A DNA stretch of 64,000 nucleotides from NCBI RefSeq assembly GCF_010093595.1, contig NW_022985440.1:337215-401214 (forward strand), given 5' to 3'. Shown here piece after piece: positions 55,335-64,000 of this stretch. Position numbers and translations under genes: made by a program. The stretch is from Mytilinidion resinicola (lineage: Eukaryota > Ascomycota > Dothideomycetes > Mytilinidiales > Mytilinidiaceae). The stretch's first letter is position 1. Each line of letters opens with the position of its first letter. The notes below the pieces were generated by a model. The model was not told the origin of the DNA. It ran no database searches and saw nothing but the letters and a program-made list of their open reading frames with translations.

Positions 55335-56275
55335 AATCTGCATGGCGGTTTTCTGGCCAGCTGGGGAACGCAGGAGGATAGATTGGGACTCCGGAAGATA
55401 GAGGACAAAGCATGCCGATTATACCACGCAATCTTGCTGCAGAGTGCAGACTGATGTGGTTGATGTATGTACCAGTGACATGTCGGCACTGGACCCGCAG
55501 GTCTCGATCGAGGTATGTTTGTCGAGTGTCGGCGATTGGCGTTGCACCGCCACAGGCCCGATATGGCGTCAGTGAATGCATCTGAGCTGCAGGGTCTGCA
55601 GGAGGTGCTTCCAGAGAAGCATGGTGATGAGGACGGCAGATGCAGAGGACAGTGTGAGTGCACCACAGGAGGGCGACAACTCATCAAAGATAATTACTAG
55701 ATAAGGCACAAAGCGGGGCTAGCTCTTCTACCATTGCCAAAATGCTTAAGACGCCTGCACGACGCACGCAAATACCCGCGATCGTCCTGACCGGGCTGCC
55801 TGAACTGCCTGGGACTGAATCGTAGTTCAGATCGTCGCCAGTGCATGCCGCGGGCGCGACGGAGGGGAGCGGAGGAGTGGAGGCGGAGATGCTTGTTGCT
55901 TCCACCCTCTGCTCCACCCTCAGCTGCCCTCTGGTGAACCTCGCGATGTCCAACAGTTGAAGGTTTCGAGCGATGGCCGGTTCCCCACCGGCTTCTCCAG
56001 GCGACGATAGCAACGTCTTCTTGCGCGATAAGAGGCCGCGGGGACAGCTTCTCGCCAATGCAAGACGTCAATGTCTGCCCTCGCTCCTGGGCGCGCAGGA
56101 CGATCCTGCAGACTACTGTGGGAAGTATTGGTGGCTGGTGCGCTCTCGTGCATGGCAGCTGGGGAGGTGCTCACGTTTTGGGAGCACCGGTGAGGGGCAT
56201 GGCGGGGCTCCAGTCTACACTGAGTCCAGCGCACACAAATCCGGCTCTGGTCTTACGACAAAACGCTCCAACGTT

Positions 56276-56335
56276 GATGTGTCGTTGGTGTGTCGTCGAT
56301 GTGTCGTCGATTGTCGTCGATGTGTCGTTGCATTG
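56276..56335. repeat. Short tandem GATGTGTCGTC-like repeat
   Basis: About five imperfect units of GATGTGTCGT(T/C)G over 60 bp. Likely length-variable. No coding context. Confidence 0.85.
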
Positions 56336-59300
56336 ACGATCCATCTTAGTATGCCGATTAGCTAATATTATGGCACCGTGAATACTAACTGCGCTGCTGC
56401 GGGCCTCCGGCTATCAGCAGCAAATGCCGTCATCGTCCTCGTGTACCCGAAGCGCTCGTGTGGCGGCACCATTCACTGTTCAGGAAGTTCGTGGCCCAAA
56501 GCGACCCAGCATCACGGACCAAACTTAAAATGATTTGAATGGCGTCTGCGCGCCGTCCAGAAGGGTGCTCGGAGTTGCTTGCGCTGCAAGCATGCCATAT
56601 GTCCCGACGGGTGCCAGGATCCGGCAGATAGACCCAGATGAACCCAAGGGAATCTGACATGTCAGTGGTGGGGTGGTCGGGGTCGAGGTGGTCTCGGCGT
56701 GGCAGGGCTGGGCCACCCATGCAGAGCGCTAGGAATTGCCCAGCGGTAAAACTTAAGTCGACGATCCCGTCGTGGCAGAGTGGAGCAGGTTTTCGAGATG
56801 TGGTCGTCGCGCCAAGCACTGTATTCCTGAGGCAGCGTGACGTGATGCGATGCTGGCGAACGACCTGAATGCCTCAGCAGAAGAAACCATGGTGTTGCAG
56901 AGGTGCAGCGGTCGGCGAGGCTGCGGCAGTCGGGGCAGCGCGGAAAAAGAGCAATTGGAAACGGGTTCCACCGGCCACAGCGGCTTCTCACTCTTTGGTC
57001 AGCTTACTTCCGCACCAAGACCTCGGCTGCCGCACGAGGTAGCCGTTTCGGGCCCAGCTCTCCCGTCCCGGCCGTCGCTAAGATGCAGCCTTGACCGCGG
57101 CAATCGGCTGCCTGTCCGCCGTTCTAGACCCAGTCCTCAGCCGGTCAACGCTCGGAGAGTGAATTCAAAAACAGATGGGACGCCCGCGTCGCGAGCCTCA
57201 CTTCACGCCTCGGCCGGCCTCGCGACATGCACCCGAACTATGCATCCAGTGCTTGCCGATAGCCTTGCAACGTGTGGTCGCTCCGAGTGAGTAAGCCGCT
57301 GGGCGCCTGGGCACGACTCCACCGTGGAGCTCTCATTCGGCAGCGTCGCCATCACAGCATCAGCTTCAATATTGGCGATCCCAGATGAGAAGTCGGAGAC
57401 CCCCGTCCATCCGTATTTTCCCTCTTTCTTGCCACACTCGATGAGAGCGCTAGAAGAAGCTGGACCCCTGGTAGTGGGACACTGCTCGGAACAGCCGCAG
57501 TAGGCAATACGCAAGCGCTCAAGCACTCGTAAAAGACAAGCCCCCAATTGGGTCCTCGCATGAGCTTATTTTTCGCTTTTTTCTATACTGGTTCAGCGTT
57601 GTACATTTTCGGTCACACTCTGTCGTGTTGCAACCCTAGCCCCCACAATGAGCCACAGGCATGAGGGGTCGTGACCAATTAAGCTTTTTGAGGCCCTCCC
57701 TTCGTGTCCAACCAACCTATAGAGTCTAAAGTTAGAATTCTAACGCCTCGCGTCAATTTGCCCAAGAACTTGACGGCGCGACGACACTCTTCCCGTCTGT
57801 TTCAGATAATACGGGCAGCACAGCCCGCGGGGTTCAAGTTCTAGCCCAGGGGCCGAAAGCTGCACGCTGAGGATCATTAGGCTCGTCGATCAGCCTGGTC
57901 CAACGGTTATCGCCACGTCGAAGCACCGCCTCAAATTCCGCCGTGGGGCAGAAAAGAGTCAGGGAACATGGAATCTGCATCGAACACCTACCGTAGCACC
58001 GTTGTAGGCAATGAGACATGGGGATGCCGATGCGATGGATGATGACCCGATCCTTCCAGCAGAACCTTAAGCTAAGGTCGGTAACAAGGCGACCGGTAGG
58101 GGCTGTGTCTTGCCGACTAAAATTTCCCGTTCGAGGCGGCCTTAAGGCACTACGCTGTACACGTCGCGACGATGTAAGACGACAAAAAAAGATATCTGGT
58201 CATGTACAGCCCCAGAAGAGGGCGATCGCGACGCGTAGGAGGCGGTGACGCTGGAGGTTAGTGTGGGAGAGAAGATGAGCGAGTCGATGGTCTCGTCGAG
58301 TCGTCTCTGCAGTGCGAGCGCCGCAGGACACGATGTTCTAGCGGTGAGAGAGAAGTACAGCGTGCCAAGTCTCCTCATCATTAATCAATCTGTCCAATTA
58401 CTTCTCCTTAACAAGTATGTCTTAAGTCTTACGTGTATTTCATAGGCTGTGTAAATGGTACCAAGACGAAACGATCACAAGCGCCGAGGATTTGGTGTAG
58501 ACGTGGGACATGACGCCGACAAACCCTTTGCACCACCACTCGCTTCGAAGGCTTGGGTGGTGGTAATCTTCTTGTGCGACATTGCGGAGTAAGGCCCTGG
58601 AGTTGCACAGAACGACGGTTCACTCTGACGCAGACGCCATACGTATGCAGACTGGCGATCACGACACGGAGACGTTGGCAAAAGGGGGGCAAGTCTCCGA
58701 TAGGAGTCTGCGTATTGTCAGAGCCCATCATCGTCTCGTGTAACCTCAGTCCGGAGCGTACCGCCGTAGGAAACGAGCTAGATAATGCACCACGAGCTGT
58801 GCAGCCGGTTGTGCGACATGCAACCACACAACGTGGTGGGCACTCCCTTAATCCGACGGCATAACATTGATGTCGTGGAAGGTGTTCCTTTTCTCTGGAC
58901 CCTTTGTGAGGGCGTCGACGCGGTCTCAGCAGGGACAGGGGATGAATAACGTGTGATACAGGATTCGAGAAGGGATTGGTACAACCATGATGTACTGATG
59001 CATGCTCGTCAGCTCCGTCTTTCTTTATCCTTCTCCTTCTAGCTATTGCGGATGCACAGGGTCATCAGTGTTCTCGCTCACGTCCCTCTAGGTCAATATC
59101 AATGAAACCTCAGCTTAGCTGACGTCCTTTCCTGTGTAACTCAGTTCATGTCAATAATATTCTCGAAGCTGTCTGTTCCCCCCCTTGCGGGATCTCGCTG
59201 AAGCGCTGTGGATAGATGAAAACTCAATGCACATCGATGATACCAGGACATCGTTGTCCTACGCGTACGGCGGCATGTCCGCCCATGGACCCGGGTTCAC

Positions 59301-61260
59301 CTTATCGGAGGGAATCGTCGGGATGATGGGTTTCGATTAAGACATATGGGGTGCTATATATGAAGCAAGGAGCATGTTGTGATCCACGTGGAGACAGTTC
59401 CGACCTTTTGATGAGCTTGTACGCTCGCGATATGATGACGTGGACCACGATGCTCCAACATGCTCCAACACAGCGTATTCCCGGGAATATTCGATGGCTT
59501 TGCACAGTCCCAGCGACGGCCTGCGTGCGGTGGCAACATGCGTTTGGGACGGTCGCGAACCATGTTGCTGGAACCGCAATTCTCGTCGACGAATACAGTC
59601 GACGAAAGATTTCGAGAAAACCGCAGGAAGCCAGATACGATAGCGTCATTGACAGCCGCCGCCTATTTGGTCCTTCCACACTTCTGCTCGTTGAGACGGA
59701 GATGTGTTGTCCTCGCAATGGGAACTGCCATTTGTAGTTGGTCAATTACGAAGTACATTCTGATTGGAGAGCTGCGATCATGCTGCTGACAAGCCTTGAC
59801 AGCTTTGACATTCTCGAGAAGTGGACTCTCAAGTCAGTGGACATGCCGCTGGTGTCTGGCCAGCGTCGGAACGTTCACCGGCGCCTGGGAGCATCCATGG
59901 GTCATGTACCCGCGATCCGCGATCGAGTTAATGCGCTCGCGACCGGGCCCACAGCTCTCGTCGAGTCAATTCTGCATCTCAAAAGTCAATGACGAAAGAA
60001 CAAATCTTGCAATTCTCCATCAATATCAGATCCTCGTCGAGAAGAGCGAATGCCGGTACCTGTTCGGAAGCCTCTCCGTCTTCCTGCACTTCTGCAGCGC
60101 CGAAGTGTAATTCTGGCCTGGGCGCGGAGGCGGCGCCGTTAACGGTAGTCAACCATGGACGGCACGTAAGTAGGCTCGCAGTGTCCCCGATGAAAGCTGC
60201 ATGCACAGGCCCCACGCCATCTAGACCAAGCCTCGTCCGGAAGATTGTCCCAAAGCCAGAATTGGAGGTCTGGATATCGAGGCCCACGGGCCTGTGGTGT
60301 TGACGCTGCCAGGTTGCAGTGGCGGCGCACAGTTTTTGGCGCTAGAAAGCCCGCGCAATGCGAAGCAGCCCAGGGCGATGGTGGAGATAACGAATTCGCG
60401 CAAGAAGGCCGCAGATTTCCTCGCCCTCGTGGTGGAGAACACAATCAGCGGTGGCGCGCTAGGATTACCGGTACGGCGTCACAGAGATCTGTCGATTTGC
60501 GCAGGGATGGTGCTTTATGGCATCGCAGCGTCCTTTCGGGCTCTTTCAACTGCCACAACGCCCGTGCAGCACTCCCCCACGGCCGATAATGCCTCCTGCT
60601 GATCACCACGATTCCCAGGTTATTTGAAAAATGTGTGGCGTTGCAGCCCACTATTGGGAGCTCCGAAAACGTGCAACGCGCTGCCCGTCGCAATTTAGTG
60701 AAAGGGGCAGAACGGCTGCTAGATGGGCGATCCCCGTCGATCTTGGGCCTCCTGGCTGTCGCGTCTGCGATTGGTTGCATCTCGCAGATATGAGCCCTCC
60801 AATCGCACGACATGGCGTTTCTATCATGTCGGTGAGACTCTTGCTGGCAATACACTAGCTTGCTGCACCATCTACCAGATAAGGGGACAACACTAGGCGT
60901 GCCCGCGCACCCGAATGTCTTGTTGGGATTTCGATATTGCAACCTGCAGCGTGCGGCGCGCAGCTTGCAGGAGCCAACCATTGGTGATACAGTAGTGCCG
61001 CCGGCATTCGTCCGCCTCTGCGAAATTTCTCAGCTTCGTAAAGATACGTTATAGTTTATTCTCTGGTGTAAATTTATGGTGCTTGTGTAGCGAGGTCGTC
61101 ACGAGACGTAACGACTGTGACGATGTAGGTGCATACCTCCAGGAGACCGATCTTGTAGAGTTTTGGTTCTGGGGCAGGGAGGATATGTTGAATAGCCAGC
61201 TATAGCTGAAGCAGTGTTCTGATGTCCAAGCGTACCGTTCCTCGTAGCTAGGAGGTACTT
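56336..61260. other. Long gene-empty stretch
   Basis: About 4.9 kb without a supported gene. Open frames up to about 180 codons (for example 60445-60981 on the minus strand) overlap others on the opposite strand and show no domain, hydrophobic pattern or splice consistency. Confidence 0.4.
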
Positions 61261-61415
61261 GAATACAGTCGTAGTCCACGAAAATCAGCTGTGACTGTGG
61301 TCGAGTTGAGGTTTGAGTGTCGGTGTCCTGCTTCGTGGTGTGCTTGAATGCAGTCATAGCCCACGGAGATCAGTTATGATAGTCATCGAGTTGATGTTTG
61401 AGTGAGAGTTCACGC
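61261..61415. repeat. Two tandem copies of an 85-bp imperfect repeat
   Basis: GAATACAGTCGTAGTCCACG at 61261 and GAATGCAGTCATAGCCCACG at 61346 start two units that continue with ATCAG and GTCGAGTTGA-like sequence and GTTTGAGTG. Non-coding. Confidence 0.75.
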
Positions 61416-63130
61416 TCAGTATTGAATATGAGGATACCACGAGTCGATGTGCGGGAATCTCAAGTCACCGCCACATCTTATGGAACCTAAGGAAACCATC
61501 CTTCAAAGTCGGGTTGATTGAATTGTCTTCAGAATTCTCAAGTAGTTCTGACCTAGAAAATATTGTTAGCGTTTCTTTTTTCGAGAACAGAGATTTCGCT
61601 CGCAGGGCATGTTCTGCGTACTCTCGCCGTTTGTTGCGGTCGAAGAAGCTCCGATATGCTTGCAGCAATGTGGCTTGGGTGTTAGAATCCGACACGATCT
61701 GGTGCGCTCATCACCAGTATTATGAAGAAAGAACCTGAAAGAACGTAGATAGACTAGTAGGTATCATATATGAGATTTATTATGGATCACTACGTTGAAA
61801 TGTGGTGTGTACTGACCATCTGAAGTTTAGAAGACGAACCCTCTTGACTAGAACTACGCACTCTAAGTTAATAGGAAGCGGAGATGTGGGAAGTGTGATA
61901 GGATGTCTCTTATCCAACCGAAAGGCGAGCAACACGAACTGCAAGACAGGTCAAACTCCCAGCAGTAAGAGCCTGGGCTAGAAAGTCGACCGTTCAAGTA
62001 GCTTCATTCCGTGGCACATTCGACTAGCTACTTCCCATGATCTCTGAAATGAAAAATGCGTTAAACATGCACTCTGCTCCAAATGAGTCGATGTAGAGAG
62101 CTTTTCCGTAAGGACTAATACGTGAATTGTGAGTTTGTTGCGGACGAAAGCTAATCGAGCGATCCGCGAAGGGCAGATGATCAATGTTTGGCAGAATGAT
62201 AATATGGTTATAATGGATATCCAAATATCGGAGGACATTGAATAGTCTTGCAGAAATCCCTTTCCAGATGAGACGTTGACAAAAAATCCGAAAGCATCGG
62301 ACGTGATTTCGTACCCAAGAGAGCTATATATGAACTGAACTTTGGACTGCGATGGAAATGAGAGTATGAGGGGATGACTAGAGGGCAAGGATAGATCTTA
62401 ATCTAGGATGGTGTGATTTTCTCCTGTAAACACGCATGAATCCACAAAAATAGCATGAGTGTTGAAAATAGGCAATTGGGCGAAAGAAATCAGGGAGAGC
62501 CCATTGAGAGTCTCAGTGATGGTTGAAGTATTGGCCATATTCATTGCATACATGTTGAGAACCAGATGATGAAGATGTTCGTATATAGGTTTCCTCAATC
62601 TTCTGAAACGGCAACGATGATCGAAATGTATCGGGTGATATATACTCACCAGGAGCTGAGTGATGTATTAGTAGTAATACAATTTTAAACGCCCCGGTGT
62701 TGATTCTAATCCGCCTGCAACTGGTTAAAATGTGAGGGCGTTTACTTACAGTAGCGTATCTGATTCAGCAGACAATCCACAGAGCAAGATCACCTTACCA
62801 CAATGTACTTAATCTTGTCTAGGGGGTCAGTGAAACAGTTTTGTGGATCACGGAGAGCATACGGGGTGCATCCGATTTTGTCCAATTTCCCGAATAAAGT
62901 CAAGGTTCAAATATGAAACTGGCTTCAAAAGGTGAAGGAAGATATTGAGGTAGCTTTCGTCGGGCCCATCCATTTTGCCAGGGGGTGTAAGGTATTTGCC
63001 ACTTACAACTATTCACTACTTATGTCTATCCACCACTGGCGACTTGGTTTATCGCTTGCCGAGAAGGTAGATACAATGCGGTTGCATTAGTGACTAATGC
63101 AGATCGATCCAGATCGAAGAGTTGGAGAGC
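61416..63130. other. Region without a supported gene
   Basis: A minus-strand piece, 62649-62398, reads HFDHRCRFRRLRKP then LHHLVLNMYAMN but begins at a GTGAGT that looks like a splice donor, not a start, so any gene here is unresolved. The sequence is more AT-rich than the rest of the right arm. Confidence 0.3.
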
Positions 63131-63421
63131 ATGTATTTTGGGAATTTCACAAACCTGTTGGAGAGCCTGCCGGAGATGGCCTCTTTCTATGAGAATAAAA
63201 GGAGAATATGGAGGTCAAGGAAGAGAGAATGGGTTGAAATCACTATGACAATGAACGTGGAAATCACTACGGATACTACCATGCAAACTTTGTTTTGGTG
63301 CACGCGAAATCGACAAGGCATAGTCTGTTTACTTGAGGAGGGCGCGCGGTTCGAAAATCAATGGCTTAGGAAAGAGTTGATGAAGAGATTCCTCGAAGAT
63401 GTCTCACTGTGTAGTGAATAA
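63131..63421 (+). CDS. Hypothetical short protein or last exon
   Basis: An ATG at 63131 opens a 96-codon frame starting MYFGNFTNLLESLPEMA, with a basic RRIWRSRKREW stretch and a C-terminal LRKELMKRFLEDVS that looks helical. An AG just upstream may be a splice acceptor, so this could be the last exon of a longer gene. No family recognised. Confidence 0.35.
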   Translation: MYFGNFTNLLESLPEMASFYENKRRIWRSRKREWVEITMTMNVEITTDTTMQTLFWCTRNRQGIVCLLEEGARFENQWLRKELMKRFLEDVSLCSE

Positions 63422-64000
63422 AGCGCTTAGAGAGCGGTTCGATATACGTGTAGTGCACGCGACGTAGACCTGGGGTAGTCGCTTTAAACGTGAAGACCAT
63501 GCTGAACTGTTACTTCCTTGCCGAAACTGATAAGTAGTCATGTATGTTACCCATATAAAATAGCTTGAACGTAAATGCTGATGATGAAATTGACACGAAT
63601 GTTAGGGCAGACGACATCTGCCTCAAAAGTTCCAATGAGAGTAAGTGCAGTGTGATAGTTTATCTTTTGACACCTCTCTGTCATCGCGTATGAGTATTCA
63701 ATAGATTTTTTGAATCTGCAAGCCAGTGGCGTCCCTTCCGCTGGTATAGAGGCGAAGCCTTATGGACTGGCCTAGCGAGATAGAAATCATTCAGACGAAA
63801 CTTGTATCTTGTCCAAATTTCAACAGTGCACTGGGGCATGGTCTGCGCTCGGGAGTACTCGTTACCTACATGCCATTTACATACCGACGGCCTCTTACAA
63901 GCCCCTTCTTACATATCTTCCAGATCTTGAAATGCAAGCGAAGTAGTCCAGACAACGGTATGTGACGGTCCAAACGCGAATGACTCAACGCTAAATCAAC
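63422..64000. other. Right-end region
   Basis: About 580 bp with no supported gene. A frame of 67 codons at 63762-63965 lacks motifs. Confidence 0.3.

Noticed and set aside
61978..62649. Possible minus-strand gene near the right end
   Set aside because: Frames lack ATG starts, change phase, and have no recognisable domain.

Overview
The window is a filamentous ascomycete chromosome segment (Pezizomycotina, most likely a Dothideomycete). The evidence is GT-AG introns mostly of about 40 to 100 bp with CTAAC/CTGAC-type branch sites, a HET-domain gene, a 2EXR/F-box-like gene, a Paf1 and an Arp8 gene with fungal-type introns, a methyltransferase relic whose stops look like RIP (C-to-T) damage, and the neighbouring pair of a DHN-melanin reductase gene and a CMR1/PIG1-type melanin regulator. 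No rRNA, CRISPR array or convincing tRNA gene was seen.

Left part (1-17.2 kb) is ordinary gene-rich DNA: the 5' end of a TYR1-like prephenate dehydrogenase, AAR2, a NUDIX hydrolase, an RBR-type E3 ligase with a ZZ finger, a SET-domain protein, a FAD monooxygenase, a 2EXR/F-box-like protein, a Gfo/Idh/MocA oxidoreductase and a conserved protein of unknown function. Region 17.2-23.2 kb is gene-poor: one HET gene, an 87-bp perfect inverted repeat and a decayed SAM methyltransferase. Region 23.3-33.5 kb returns to core genes: PAF1, ARP8, a TMEM135-like membrane protein and a metallo-beta-lactamase-fold hydrolase.

Region 31-43 kb is rich in small repeats. It holds two large inverted-repeat elements with repeated termini, a hairpin repeat, and several copies of a TACAGT...ACTGTA MITE family whose interior contains a 129-bp tandem repeat. 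Two MITE copies lie inside introns, one in the metallo-beta-lactamase gene and one in an unknown gene. Two multi-exon genes in this zone show a stop codon or frame problem.

Region 43.2-52.3 kb holds the melanin genes: a 1,3,8-trihydroxynaphthalene reductase and, 5 kb upstream on the same strand, the C2H2 plus Zn2Cys6 regulator CMR1. The usual polyketide synthase partner is not in the window. From 52.3 kb to the end (about 11.7 kb) I find no gene I can name, only minor repeats and one weak ORF.

Exon boundaries given here were placed by eye from reading frame, splice consensus and expected protein continuity. Family names come from recognised motifs, not from a search.
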